From Lachnospiraceae bacterium (GTDB lineage: Bacteria; Bacillota; Clostridia; Lachnospirales; Lachnospiraceae), in contig JAQUYA010000002.1 of NCBI GenBank assembly GCA_028692055.1, positions 16,712-80,711 of the forward strand: a stretch of DNA of 64,000 nucleotides, read 5' to 3'. Within the stretch, counting starts at the first letter, position 1. Every line of letters starts with the position of its first letter. The position numbers and the translations under genes were made by a program. A model generated the notes under the pieces. That model ran no database searches and had not been told where the DNA came from. It saw nothing but the letters and a program-made list of their open reading frames with translations. This document shows, piece after piece, positions 44,758 through 55,347 of this stretch.

Positions 44758-44988
44758 ATGAAAACAGTACAAATTTCATTAAATTCTATTGACAAAGTAA
44801 AATCTTTCGTTAATGATGTAACAAAATTCGATTATGATTTTGATTTAGTATCTGGAAGATATGTTATCGATGCAAAATCCATTATGGGTATCTTTAGTTT
44901 GGATTTATCCAAACCAATCGATTTAAACATCCATGCAGAAGACAGAGTTGAAGATGTATTAGCAGTATTAAATCCATACATCATCTAA
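44758..44988 (+). CDS. Crh-like HPr-family protein without the phospho-histidine
   Basis: 76 residues, the only convincing plus-strand gene in the window. DAKSIMGIFSLDLSKPIDL (residues ~38-56) is a near-exact HPr Ser46 region, with Ser40 as the counterpart of the kinase target. The GLHxRPA motif is missing: the N-terminus reads TVQISLNSIDKVKSFVND. Such proteins (like Bacillus Crh) cannot carry PTS phosphate but can be phosphorylated at the serine and signal to CcpA. A strong GGAGG precedes the ATG and a strong terminator follows, so it is a single-gene unit, probably well expressed. Confidence 0.8.
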   Translation: MKTVQISLNSIDKVKSFVNDVTKFDYDFDLVSGRYVIDAKSIMGIFSLDLSKPIDLNIHAEDRVEDVLAVLNPYII

Positions 44989-45014
44989 TTCGTATCATCA
45001 AATCGAAGCTATTT

Positions 45015-45043
45015 AAAAGCAAGACTTTCGTCTTGCTTTTTTT
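45015..45043. terminator. Bidirectional terminator between the HPr-like gene and thiI
   Basis: Eleven-base arms AAAAGCAAGAC/GTCTTGCTTTT with a TTTC loop, followed by seven T on the plus strand. The opposite strand also ends in TTTT. It lies between convergent genes and can serve both. Confidence 0.92.
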
Positions 45044-45068
45044 ATGCAATAGAAATTTGCTCTGCACG

Positions 45069-46247
45069 CTATTTTACTTCAATGACTTCCTGTGTACGCA
45101 GTGCCGTTTCTATCATCTCATCAATCTTTTCTTCCAGATTTCTTTCATGGTTCTTAATAACCTTTAAGTTTGGTTTCGTAACCGGATGCTTTGCTACAAA
45201 TATAGTACAGCAATCCTCAAAAGGTAAAATAGAAGTTTCATAGGTATTAATTTTCTCTGAGATTTCTACAATCTCCTGTTTATCAAATCCAATTAGCGGA
45301 CGATATACCGGTAATTCGCAGACTTCATTCGTCGCAACCAGACTTTGCATGGTCTGAGAAGCAACCTGACCAATACTTTCTCCGGTAATCAATCCAATAC
45401 AGCCATTTTCATTCGCAATTCTTTCTGCAATCTTCATCATATATCTGCGCATGATAATCGTAAGTTCTTCATGAGGGCATTTCTCATAAATATAGAGCTG
45501 AATATCGGTAAAGTTAATCACATGTAAGTCAATCGGTCCTGAATAACGGGTCACCAGTCTGGCGAGATCTACCACTTTTTGCTTTGCACGTTCACTTGTA
45601 TAAGGTGGTGCGTGAAAATAGGTAGCTTCCAGTTTTACACCCCGTTTTGAAATCATATATCCCGCCACAGGAGAATCAATGCCTCCGGAAAGCAGAAGCA
45701 TTGCCTTTCCCGCCGTACCAATTGGCATTCCTCCAGGTCCGGGTATAATAATAGAATAAATGTAGATTTTTTCACGAACTTCTACATTTAAAATAAAGTC
45801 AGGCTTGTGTACATCGACTTTTATCTCTGGAAATGCATCTAAGATATTACCTCCCAATTCCTGATTAATCGTCATGGAATCCATTGGGTAATTCTTCCTG
45901 GCTCTTCTTGCCTGTACCTTAAAGGTAACATTTTTATCCGGATATGCCTTGTCAATATATCGAATAACATCTTCACTTAATTTTTCAAACCCTTCGTCCT
46001 CTACGTGTACAACCGGACAAATACCAGAGATCCCGAAAACAGTTTTCAAATTATCCACGGTTTCTTCAAAATCAAATTCACTGAGTGCTTCCACATAGAT
46101 TCTTCCCTGTGTTTTAGTTACTTCAAATCGGCCCTCACATCGTTGTAACGCAAAACGAATCTGACGGACCAATGCATCTTCAAATAAATATCTGTTTTTT
46201 CCTTTAACGCCTATTTCAGCGTATTTTATCAAAAAAGCGGTAAACAT
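45069..46247 (-). CDS. thiI: tRNA 4-thiouridine synthetase ThiI
   Basis: 392 residues, the short form without the C-terminal rhodanese domain. The N-terminal NFLD and THUMP domains (to ~165) bind tRNA; the PP-loop AMLLLSGGIDSPVAGYM activates U8 by adenylation. It transfers sulfur to tRNA position 8 and in some species also feeds thiamine synthesis. Lacking the rhodanese domain, it must receive sulfur directly from a cysteine desulfurase; the gene just upstream encodes one, a pairing known for ThiI-NifZ in Bacillus. Confidence 0.94.
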   Translation of the reverse strand: MFTAFLIKYAEIGVKGKNRYLFEDALVRQIRFALQRCEGRFEVTKTQGRIYVEALSEFDFEETVDNLKTVFGISGICPVVHVEDEGFEKLSEDVIRYIDKAYPDKNVTFKVQARRARKNYPMDSMTINQELGGNILDAFPEIKVDVHKPDFILNVEVREKIYIYSIIIPGPGGMPIGTAGKAMLLLSGGIDSPVAGYMISKRGVKLEATYFHAPPYTSERAKQKVVDLARLVTRYSGPIDLHVINFTDIQLYIYEKCPHEELTIIMRRYMMKIAERIANENGCIGLITGESIGQVASQTMQSLVATNEVCELPVYRPLIGFDKQEIVEISEKINTYETSILPFEDCCTIFVAKHPVTKPNLKVIKNHERNLEEKIDEMIETALRTQEVIEVK

Positions 46248-46267
46248 ATATGAACTCCTTTTCCTAT

Positions 46268-47422
46268 TTAGTGCCTCATATATTTTCTAAGCATTGGTAT
46301 CATATCACACAAAGTTTGTATTGTATAGTTTATTTCTTCCATTGTGGTAAACACAGAAAAGCTAAAACGTATTGTGGAATCCAATAAATCCTTTTCCACA
46401 CCAATTGCCTTCAGGGTCGCAGATATGGTTGGGTGATTAGAAGCACAGGCACTTCCCGCAGATACATAAATGCCCTTTTCTTCGAGTGAATGAAGCATAA
46501 CTTCACTTCGGATACCACGAATGGAAACACTTACCACATGTGGTGCACTATCCCTTCCCGTCAGACCATTTATCTTCACGTCATCTATCTTAGATACTTC
46601 TTCCACAAAATGCTGTTTTATCTGATACATCGTATCTATATCCGTGTCCAGATTCTGGTAAATTTCTTCTACTGCTCTTGCAAGTCCTGCAATTGCCGGT
46701 ACATTTTCGGTTCCGGAGCGCATTCCTTTTTGTTGTCCACCACCATAAACAATTGGTTTTATCTTAATCTTTTCACTGATATACAGGAATCCAATTCCTT
46801 TTGGCCCATGTATCTTGTGACCACTGACGGATAATAAATCAATGCCCATTTTTTTGGGTAAAATCCTAAATTTCCCATATCCTTGTACCGCATCTACATG
46901 AAATACAATATTAGAATTAATTCTCTTAATAAGTGCTCCCGCTTCTGCAATCGGCTGTAAAGAGCCTATCTCATTATTGGTATGCATAATGGACACCAGA
47001 ATCGTATCCTTTCGAATTGCCCTTTGCAGGTCCATAAGGGAAATTATTCCATTCTTGTCCACTGGCAGATAGGTTACGCTAAATCCCTGTGTTTCCAGAT
47101 ACTGCATGGTCTGCATAATCGCCGGATGCTCAATACAGGTCGTAATAAGATGCTTTCCCGCTCTTTGATTTGCCATTGCAGTTCCTATTAACGCAAGATT
47201 ATCGGATTCCGTACCACCTGAGGTGAAAAGGATTTCCTTTTCATTTACTTTCAGGTTCTTTGCAATGATTTCTTTGGCATAACGAATATAGTTTTCTGCT
47301 TCCATTCCTTTATTATGCATGCTGGAAGGATTGCCATAATCTTCACACATTATTTTTGTCATAAGTGCTGCAACATCAGCAAAGCATCTGGTTGTAGCAG
47401 AATTATCAAGATACACTTCCAT
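46268..47422 (-). CDS. NifS/IscS-like cysteine desulfurase
   Basis: 384 residues, PLP-dependent. Opens VYLDNSATTRCFADVA; FTSGGTESDNLALIG binds the cofactor; VHVDAVQGYGK and LLSVSGHKIHGPKGIGFLY hold the PLP aspartate and the Schiff-base lysine; SAGSACASNHPTIS contains the catalytic cysteine in the long mobile loop. Position directly before thiI makes it the probable dedicated sulfur donor (NifZ type) and not the main iron-sulfur enzyme. A possible promoter (TTGTGT-16-TATTAT, 47486-47513) is upstream. Confidence 0.93.
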   Translation of the reverse strand: MEVYLDNSATTRCFADVAALMTKIMCEDYGNPSSMHNKGMEAENYIRYAKEIIAKNLKVNEKEILFTSGGTESDNLALIGTAMANQRAGKHLITTCIEHPAIMQTMQYLETQGFSVTYLPVDKNGIISLMDLQRAIRKDTILVSIMHTNNEIGSLQPIAEAGALIKRINSNIVFHVDAVQGYGKFRILPKKMGIDLLSVSGHKIHGPKGIGFLYISEKIKIKPIVYGGGQQKGMRSGTENVPAIAGLARAVEEIYQNLDTDIDTMYQIKQHFVEEVSKIDDVKINGLTGRDSAPHVVSVSIRGIRSEVMLHSLEEKGIYVSAGSACASNHPTISATLKAIGVEKDLLDSTIRFSFSVFTTMEEINYTIQTLCDMIPMLRKYMRH

Positions 47423-47520
47423 ATTACCGGCCTCTCCCCAAACGATAAATTCATAAATTTATCATTTTCTTCTATTAATCTGTATATAATAATATATGCG
47501 CACCTTTACACAAGGTTATT

Positions 47521-48267
47521 TTATTCTTCCAACTGATACATAATCCATGCTAGTGTGGTAAATCCAGCGGTTTCCGTACGTAAAATCCTTTTTCCCAATG
47601 TAATTGGTTGAATTCCATTTTCCAACGCTGCCTGTATCTCATTATCTTCAAATCCACCTTCCGGCCCAATAAAAATAGCAACGGACTGTCCCGGTCGAAT
47701 ATTCTCTATGATTTTCTTTGTTTCTGCCATTCCCTCTGCTAATTCATAAGGAATTATCTTCACATCCATATCCTTTGCAAGTGCAACAGCCTCTTTCATG
47801 GACATGACCTGGCTTATCTGTGGGATTACACGTCGCTTGCTTTGTTTCGCCGAGGCTTCCGCAATGCCCTGCCAACGTTCTATTTTATTTTTTGCCTTTT
47901 TTTCATCTAATTTTACAATAGCACGCTTCGTGGCCATTGGAATAATCTGATGTACACCGAGTTCAACCGCTTTCTGTACGATTAATTCCATTTTATCCGC
48001 CTTAGGCAGACCTTGGAATAAATAGACCTGCGAAGGAAGTTCCAGACCATCGTCCTTAATAAACCGCAGCTCGCATATGACAGAATCCTCTGTAAAATCT
48101 GCAATCCCACAGCGATAATCTTTTTTATCCATACCATTGCTGACTGCAATTTCTTCTCCGATTTTCATACGAAGCACATTCTTAATATGATTCACGTCGC
48201 TTCCAAGAATCGTAACGCGCTTTTCTTCCATTTCAATCTGACCCGGTTCCACAAAAAACTGGTACAT
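47521..48267 (-). CDS. rsmE: 16S rRNA m3U1498 methyltransferase RsmE
   Basis: 248 residues. The N-terminal PUA-like domain (VEPGQIEMEEKRVTILGSDVNHIKNVLRMKIGEEI) precedes a SPOUT methyltransferase with the deep trefoil-knot motifs IFIGPEGGFEDNEI and LGKRILRTETAGFTTLAWI. It methylates U1498 of 16S rRNA. It follows prmA by about 35 bases and closes the heat-shock-linked series; dnaJ-prmA-rsmE is a common Firmicute order. Confidence 0.95.
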   Translation of the reverse strand: MYQFFVEPGQIEMEEKRVTILGSDVNHIKNVLRMKIGEEIAVSNGMDKKDYRCGIADFTEDSVICELRFIKDDGLELPSQVYLFQGLPKADKMELIVQKAVELGVHQIIPMATKRAIVKLDEKKAKNKIERWQGIAEASAKQSKRRVIPQISQVMSMKEAVALAKDMDVKIIPYELAEGMAETKKIIENIRPGQSVAIFIGPEGGFEDNEIQAALENGIQPITLGKRILRTETAGFTTLAWIMYQLEE

Positions 48268-48302
48268 TCTGCCCCATACCTTTCTTTAAATGCTCCTAAT
48301 AT

Positions 48303-49289
48303 CTACTCTTTTTGGGCTGTGACGCTTACCCATTCACCCTGGTAAGTTATTTCGAGTACTTTTAGGCCTGCCGCCTTTACGGCTTCCACAACCGTAGTTT
48401 CCTTATCATCAATAATACCGGAGGTAATATAGATGCCACCCTTTTTCAGCTGATTTACAATCACCGGTGTCAGGAGCACCAGTACATCTGCTAGAATATT
48501 TGCGACAACAATGTCATAACACTCATATCCCACAGCATCCTGCGTTGCTCTATCTGAGATTAAATTACCAATCATTACTTCAAAGCTGCCTTCTGTAATT
48601 CCATTTACTTCCATGTTCTCATGTGTTGCCGTAATGGCACATGGATCAAGATCGGTTCCTTTTGCGCTATGTGCGCCATACATCAGTGCAATGATTCCAA
48701 GTATTCCACTGCCGCAGCCAACATCCAAAATGTCTGTTGTGCCGGTTACATATTTCTTAATTTGGCGAATGCATAGCTGCGTCGTTTCATGCATGCCGGT
48801 TCCAAATGCAGTACCCGGGTCAATATGCAGAATTTTCTTGTCTTTATCTTCTTCCTTTACCTGCTCCCAGGATGGAATTACTAATAAATCATCAATATAG
48901 AACTGGTGAAAGTATTGTTTCCAGTTATTAATCCAGTCAATATCCTCTGTTTCCGATACCTTTACGGTCCCCTCTCCTATATCCAAAAACTGTTTCAATT
49001 CCTCAAGTTCTTCCTGCACCTTCTGAATAATTACGGATTCTGCGGTTTCTTCCCCCTGAAACAGGAGTGCTCCATCTTCACATTCCTCCACGAAAAAACT
49101 GAGATATGCAATACCATCATCTGCCGGACCGTCTGGCAGGATGTCTACAAACATCTGCTCTTTATCCGCTGCCGTGAGTGGTACTTTATCTTCTATCTGT
49201 GCGCCTTCCAGACCAATATCATATAACGTGCTGATAATAATGTCCTCTGCGGCTGTAATTGTCTTAATAGTAATTCTTTTCCATTTCAT
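48303..49289 (-). CDS. prmA: Ribosomal protein L11 methyltransferase PrmA
   Basis: About 328 residues. The start MKWKRITIKTITAAEDIIISTLYDIG is the usual PrmA N-terminal domain, with GGAG upstream of ATG 49289. The SAM motifs are HIDPGTAFGTGMHETTQLC, DILDVGCGSGILGIIALMYGA and VVANILADVLVLL. It trimethylates L11 lysines and the N-terminus. A terminator hairpin lies between dnaJ and this gene. Confidence 0.95.
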   Translation of the reverse strand: MKWKRITIKTITAAEDIIISTLYDIGLEGAQIEDKVPLTAADKEQMFVDILPDGPADDGIAYLSFFVEECEDGALLFQGEETAESVIIQKVQEELEELKQFLDIGEGTVKVSETEDIDWINNWKQYFHQFYIDDLLVIPSWEQVKEEDKDKKILHIDPGTAFGTGMHETTQLCIRQIKKYVTGTTDILDVGCGSGILGIIALMYGAHSAKGTDLDPCAITATHENMEVNGITEGSFEVMIGNLISDRATQDAVGYECYDIVVANILADVLVLLTPVIVNQLKKGGIYITSGIIDDKETTVVEAVKAAGLKVLEITYQGEWVSVTAQKE

Positions 49290-49346
49290 ACCTGGCTCCC
49301 CCATCTGCGGCCATCGACCACTTCCAAATAACGAGTACTATGAGAA

Positions 49347-49376
49347 ACAGGCTAGTTTCTATTGAAACCAGCCTGT
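49347..49376 (-). terminator. Terminator between dnaJ and prmA
   Basis: Thirteen-base arms (ACAGGCTGGTTTC on the minus strand) with a four-base loop. The one non-Watson-Crick position is a G-U pair only in minus-strand RNA, which fixes the direction. A short TTTCTCAT tail follows. Confidence 0.75.
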
Positions 49377-49462
49377 AATGTTTTACGTTTCTTTGTATAC
49401 TTTAATACTTTCCAAATCCAGCGTCAAGTGAAAAAATGCCTTTGTTTCTGATTGTATGACTC

Positions 49463-50683
49463 TTAATTTTTCCAAAAGCCCTTTTTCTTTTTATCATTCT
49501 TGTCGTTTTTATCATTATATGCTTTTGAATCCGATGCATTATTTCCTGCATTTTTTTCATTTTCCAGATTCTTCGCTGCATTTAAACTATCACCTGTCAA
49601 CTCATCATACTGCTTTAACAGTTCTCTGGCTTCATGTGATAACTTATCCGGCACCTGAACCACTAAAGTAACATAGTGGTCGCCACGCACTTCTTTATTG
49701 CGAAGAGATGGAACGCCTTTTCCTTTTAACCGGATACGTGTATCTGTCTGTGTGCCCGCTTTAACATCATAGATAACCCTGCCGTCTACGGTATCAATTA
49801 CAATTTCTCCACCTAATGCTGCTACTGGGAAAGATACCGGAACTGTGGAAAAGATATTGTATTCCTGACGCTGGAAAATCGGGTGACGCTGCACGATTAC
49901 TTCTACGAGTAAATCACCGCGTGGTCCGCCATTGCTGCCCGGCTCTCCTTTATCCCTGATACGAACGCTCTGTCCATTGTCAATTCCTGCCGGTATGGAT
50001 ACCTGAATCTTCTTCCGGTTTGCAATATAACCACTTCCATGGCAATCCGGACATTTTTCTTTTACTATCTTGCCAGTACCACCACAGTCTGGACAGGTCT
50101 GCACATTACGAACGGTTCCAAAGAATGATTGCTGGGTAAATACCACCTGACCTTTGCCACCACATTTTGGACAGGTTTCCGGATTAGTCCCCGGCTTTGC
50201 ACCTGTTCCATGGCAAGTGCCACAGGAATCCTTTAAAGTAAGCTCGATTTCTTTATCAACACCAAAAACCGCTTCTTCAAAAGTGATTCTTACACTAGCT
50301 CTGATATTCGCACCTTTCGCAGGACCATTATTCGGTCTTCTGGAGCTGCGCGCACCGCCACCAAAGAAGTCACCGAAAATATCTCCAAAGATATCTCCGA
50401 AATCTCCACCATTAAAATCAAATCCTCCACCGCCGTAGCCACCGCCACCATTCTCAAAAGCGGCATGACCAAATTGGTCATACTGGCGTTTTTTCTCAGG
50501 ATCGCTCAAAATAGCATACGCTTCTGAAGCTTCTTTAAACTTTACCTCTGCCTCTTTATCCCCTGGGTTCATATCAGGATGGTATTTTTTGGCAAGTACT
50601 CTATATGCTTTTTTTATGCTAGCCTCATCCGCATTTTTATCAACGCCGAGAACTTCATAATAATCTCGTTTTTGTTCTGCCAT
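49463..50683 (-). CDS. dnaJ: Chaperone DnaJ
   Basis: 406 residues. J-domain with HPD ([16 protein letters not shown]) at ~20-40, a Gly-rich region (~75-115) and four zinc repeats: [32 protein letters not shown]. The C-terminal substrate domains follow. The last ~30 residues are an Asn/Asp/Lys-rich extension beyond the usual end. It stimulates DnaK ATPase and delivers clients. It is part of the hrcA-grpE-dnaK-dnaJ unit under CIRCE control. Confidence 0.97.
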   Translation of the reverse strand: MAEQKRDYYEVLGVDKNADEASIKKAYRVLAKKYHPDMNPGDKEAEVKFKEASEAYAILSDPEKKRQYDQFGHAAFENGGGGYGGGGFDFNGGDFGDIFGDIFGDFFGGGARSSRRPNNGPAKGANIRASVRITFEEAVFGVDKEIELTLKDSCGTCHGTGAKPGTNPETCPKCGGKGQVVFTQQSFFGTVRNVQTCPDCGGTGKIVKEKCPDCHGSGYIANRKKIQVSIPAGIDNGQSVRIRDKGEPGSNGGPRGDLLVEVIVQRHPIFQRQEYNIFSTVPVSFPVAALGGEIVIDTVDGRVIYDVKAGTQTDTRIRLKGKGVPSLRNKEVRGDHYVTLVVQVPDKLSHEARELLKQYDELTGDSLNAAKNLENEKNAGNNASDSKAYNDKNDKNDKKKKGFWKN

Positions 50684-50711
50684 TTCTTTTTCCTCTCAAA
50701 ACACGCAGATA

Positions 50712-50732
50712 GGGGTCATGATGTCATGCCCC
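50712..50732 (-). other. Hairpin in the dnaK-dnaJ gap
   Basis: GGGGCATGA and TCATGACCCC (minus strand) form a nine-pair stem with one bulged A. No T-run follows, so it is not a terminator. It may be a processing or stability element that sets dnaK/dnaJ ratio. Confidence 0.5.
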
Positions 50733-50772
50733 TTCCCGCGATATATATTTCCAGCTTCTGTTCACGCAGAGA

Positions 50773-52671
<1,899 letters not shown>

Positions 52672-52696
52672 TTATTTTCTATTGTTGTTCCTATAC

Positions 52697-53302
52697 TTAT
52701 TGTACGACTGCTACCATACTATGTCTTACAACGGTCTCTCGGTAGAGATAACCTTTTAGCAATTCCTGCGCGACAATACCGGATTCATATTCTTCACTTT
52801 CCACCTGCATTACTGCATTATGATATTCCGGATCAAATTCGTTTCCAATTGCTTCAATTGGCTTCACGCCGATTTCATTCAACTGATCCATTAATTGCTT
52901 ATATATCATGTTCATTCCTTCTGCGAACGCAGTTCCTTTTTCGTCTTCCGGAATGCTATTGATACCTCTTTCAAAATTGTCAACCACCGGTAATATCTTC
53001 TCAATAACACTTTTTGCACCGGTTTCAAACATCGCTGACTTTTCTTTATCTGTTCTTTTTCTGAAATTATCAAATTCTGCCATCTGACGTTTTACTTTGT
53101 CTTCCAGCTCCTCGACTTTTTCTTTCATTTTATCTTTTTCATGTTTCTTATCTGCTTTTGCTTTTTTCTTAGCTGCCTTGCTGTCTAATTCTACTTCTTC
53201 TGTTTCTTCTTCGATTTCTTCTGTAGCTTCCGCTTCTTGATTATCACATTCTTCTTCGAGAATTTCTTCTTCCTTCAATTCTTTTTCTAATTCTTCATTC
53301 AT
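52697..53302 (-). CDS. grpE: Nucleotide exchange factor GrpE
   Basis: 201 residues. An acidic N-terminus (~1-45, many Glu) is followed by a long coiled coil and the head domain: KRQMAEFDNFRKRTDKEK and NEFDPEYHNAVMQVES are the conserved GrpE stretches. It releases ADP from DnaK. Second gene of the heat-shock operon, 46 bases before dnaK. Confidence 0.96.
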   Translation of the reverse strand: MNEELEKELKEEEILEEECDNQEAEATEEIEEETEEVELDSKAAKKKAKADKKHEKDKMKEKVEELEDKVKRQMAEFDNFRKRTDKEKSAMFETGAKSVIEKILPVVDNFERGINSIPEDEKGTAFAEGMNMIYKQLMDQLNEIGVKPIEAIGNEFDPEYHNAVMQVESEEYESGIVAQELLKGYLYRETVVRHSMVAVVQ

Positions 53303-53329
53303 TTTTTGTATCTATCCTCCTTTTTCTCT

Positions 53330-54358
53330 CTACGTCTTCTTATATAATGAATCCAGTTGACTCATTAGGGATCTGAGGGTAGTTATGACTTTCTCATAAT
53401 CCATTCTCTTCGGCCCGATAATACCAATTGTTCCCTTCATGCCTTCTTCCAATTCATAGGTTGCTGTTACGACACTGCAATCCTTCATGGTTGAAATAGG
53501 TGTTTCATTACCAATATATACCTGAATCCCTCTGCTCTCTTCATTTCCAAATGTGTCATGCACCAACTCTGTTAACTGTTGTTTCTCTTCCAGGGTGGTA
53601 ATCAGTTCACTTGCCTTCTTATTATCACTGAGCTCCGGATATTTCAAAATGTTATTTGCACCACTGGTATAAATCTCCAAATCGTCATCCGATTTAATCG
53701 ATTCTGCAACTGCATCAATGACATTACTTACAATGTCACTGTGAATACCTGCCTTTTGTTTTAAGGCTGCTATCATTCCCAAGTTGATTTCATCTATGGA
53801 CAATCCATTTAAATGTGTATTTAATAGAATATTCAGCTTTAATAACGTATCATCATCCAGTTCATCTTCTACATCGAGCATATTGTTTTTAATAATGTTA
53901 CCTTCTACCACAATAATAGCTACGATATGCTTTTCGTCCATTCTGGATAACTGAATAAATTTCAGTTTATTTCTCTGGTAGCGGGGTGATGATATCATGG
54001 TTGCATATTCGGTATTTGTTGCAAGCACCTTTGCAACCTGTTTCAGCAGATGGTCTACTTTATCTTCCTTTTCAAGAAGCATTTCTTTCATCTCTGTGAC
54101 TTCACGTTCTTTCTCTTCCATCATCGTGTCTACATATAAACGATAACCTTTATCAGAGGGAATACGTCCTGCAGAAGTATAAGGCTGAACAATATATCCT
54201 AATTCTTCCAGATCAGACATCTCATTTCGAATCGTTGCGGAACTGAGATTCAAATCCGTAAATTTTGAAATCGTTCTGGACCCAACCGGTTCACCGGTTT
54301 CCAAGTAGTTCCGAATAATAGCCTGTAGTATCTTTACTTTTCTATCGTCCAGCTGCAT
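53330..54358 (-). CDS. hrcA: Heat-inducible repressor HrcA
   Basis: About 342 residues. The N-terminal winged helix (MQLDDRKVKILQAIIRNYLETGEPVGSRTI) binds CIRCE; the rest is the GAF-like dimerisation domain typical of HrcA, which needs GroEL to fold and so reports chaperone capacity. AAAGGA lies 11 bases before ATG 54358; a GTG three codons earlier is less likely. A perfect CIRCE element and consensus promoter are directly upstream. Confidence 0.97.
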   Translation of the reverse strand: MQLDDRKVKILQAIIRNYLETGEPVGSRTISKFTDLNLSSATIRNEMSDLEELGYIVQPYTSAGRIPSDKGYRLYVDTMMEEKEREVTEMKEMLLEKEDKVDHLLKQVAKVLATNTEYATMISSPRYQRNKLKFIQLSRMDEKHIVAIIVVEGNIIKNNMLDVEDELDDDTLLKLNILLNTHLNGLSIDEINLGMIAALKQKAGIHSDIVSNVIDAVAESIKSDDDLEIYTSGANNILKYPELSDNKKASELITTLEEKQQLTELVHDTFGNEESRGIQVYIGNETPISTMKDCSVVTATYELEEGMKGTIGIIGPKRMDYEKVITTLRSLMSQLDSLYKKT

Positions 54359-54380
54359 CCACTTCACTTCCTTTCAGTTG

Positions 54381-54407
54381 TTAGCACTCGGTCGTCAAGA
54401 GTGCTAA
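54381..54407 (-). promoter_or_regulatory. CIRCE operator
   Basis: TTAGCACTC-N9-GAGTGCTAA, a perfect match to the HrcA operator, 22 bases before the hrcA start and downstream of the -10 box. It implies autoregulation of hrcA-grpE-dnaK-dnaJ. Confidence 0.98.
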
Positions 54408-54421
54408 CATCTTCTTACCAT

Positions 54422-54450
54422 AAATTATCACTCTCTTAATCTAATGTCAA
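54422..54450 (-). promoter_or_regulatory. Sigma-A promoter of the heat-shock operon
   Basis: TTGACA (54445-54450) and TAATTT (54422-54427) with a 17-base spacer on the minus strand, about 15 bases before CIRCE. Confidence 0.9.
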
Positions 54451-54501
54451 CACTATTTCTAAAAAATAATTCTTAAATAATAATAAACTTATGTTTAATG
54501 C

Positions 54502-54554
54502 AAGTAGAACCGTTGTATCCTGCGACATCATATCGCGATACAACGGTTCTACTT
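54502..54554 (-). terminator. Long hairpin between the DUF6465-like gene and hrcA
   Basis: A perfect 18-bp stem (arms AAGTAGAACCGTTGTATC and complement) with a 17-base loop that itself pairs through GCGA/TCGC. It lies about 70 bases past the stop of the Ala/Lys-rich protein. No U-tract follows directly, so termination is likely but unproven. Confidence 0.6.
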
Positions 54555-54621
54555 ATATTATGTATTATGTAAATTTTCAATTCTGTTTTTCATTTCATGT
54601 TTTCTTATTCAGTAAAAGGTT

Positions 54622-55122
54622 CTAAATAGGGAAGTTGCCTAATGTTTGTCCATTAATTACATAATAGGCTTTTCCTTCTTCTGGTTTTACATATAAATCG
54701 ATGGATTTCAAATCACTGACCTTTTTCTTATAATCGTATTTCCAAATGTCCTTAATGCTTTTAATTAGATCTTCTTTTGTGTATGTTTTTCCTGAAAATT
54801 CCAAGGTAATGTTTTCTTTGATTTCAACTTTTTTCGCTGCAGGTTTTGATGCTGCTTTTTTTGCAGGAGCCTTTTTCTCAGCTGTCTTTTTTGCTTCTGC
54901 CTCTTTTACTGCAGGTTTTGCTTCTGCCTTTGCAGGGGCTTCCTTTGACACTGGTACCACTGCTTTTACAGCTTCTTTTACTATAGGTGTTACTATCTTA
55001 GCTGTTTCCTTTACCACTGGTGCTGCTGCTTTAGCCGCCTCATTTACAACAGATGTTACTGTTTCCCCGACACTTGCTTTTACGGTTGGTACTGCTACTG
55101 TTTTTTTCTTTACATTTTTCAT
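54622..55122 (-). CDS. Ala/Lys/Pro-rich protein with DUF6465-like C-terminal domain
   Basis: 166 residues. Residues ~1-100 are low-complexity: repeated VVKEAxKAA/KKAPAKKA units, helical and basic, like phasin tails or bacterial histone-H1 (Hc1-type) proteins. The last ~65 residues (ITLEFSGKTYTKEDLIKSIKDIW...AYYVINGQTLGNFPI) form a compact alpha/beta domain that I believe matches DUF6465, known mainly from Lachnospiraceae. Function unknown; DNA compaction or a granule-associated role is speculation. It is monocistronic, with a strong promoter and good ribosome site (GGGAG), suggesting abundance. Confidence 0.7.
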   Translation of the reverse strand: MKNVKKKTVAVPTVKASVGETVTSVVNEAAKAAAPVVKETAKIVTPIVKEAVKAVVPVSKEAPAKAEAKPAVKEAEAKKTAEKKAPAKKAASKPAAKKVEIKENITLEFSGKTYTKEDLIKSIKDIWKYDYKKKVSDLKSIDLYVKPEEGKAYYVINGQTLGNFPI

Positions 55123-55204
55123 ACTTGATGCTCCCTTCCTACAAATAAATCTACCCTTTTAACATTTTTATGCATATAAAATATACTGTATTTTTTAACA
55201 GACA

Positions 55205-55252
55205 CGCATATCTATATGCGGAAAGTTTATTACTAATTTTAGTAATTGTCAA
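55205..55252 (-). promoter_or_regulatory. Promoter of the Ala/Lys-rich gene with two palindromes
   Basis: TTGACA (55247-55252) and TAAACT (55224-55229), spacer 17. The spacer is filled by the palindrome ATTACTAA-TT-TTAGTAAT (55229-55246). A second palindrome CGCATAT-CT-ATATGCG (55205-55220) covers the expected transcription start and would form a 5' hairpin in the mRNA. Confidence 0.75.
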
Positions 55253-55347
55253 CCTTTAAGATATGTTCCTCCTTATTTTCAACAAATTATAACTTTATTT
55301 TACATGGTTCACCATTGTGTATGAGATAGCACAAAGCATTCTATCTC

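Noticed and set aside
47443..47464. Short palindrome GATAAATTcatAAATTTATC before the cysteine desulfurase gene
   Set aside because: AT-only composition and short arms make it likely by chance; no U-tail or clear promoter relation.
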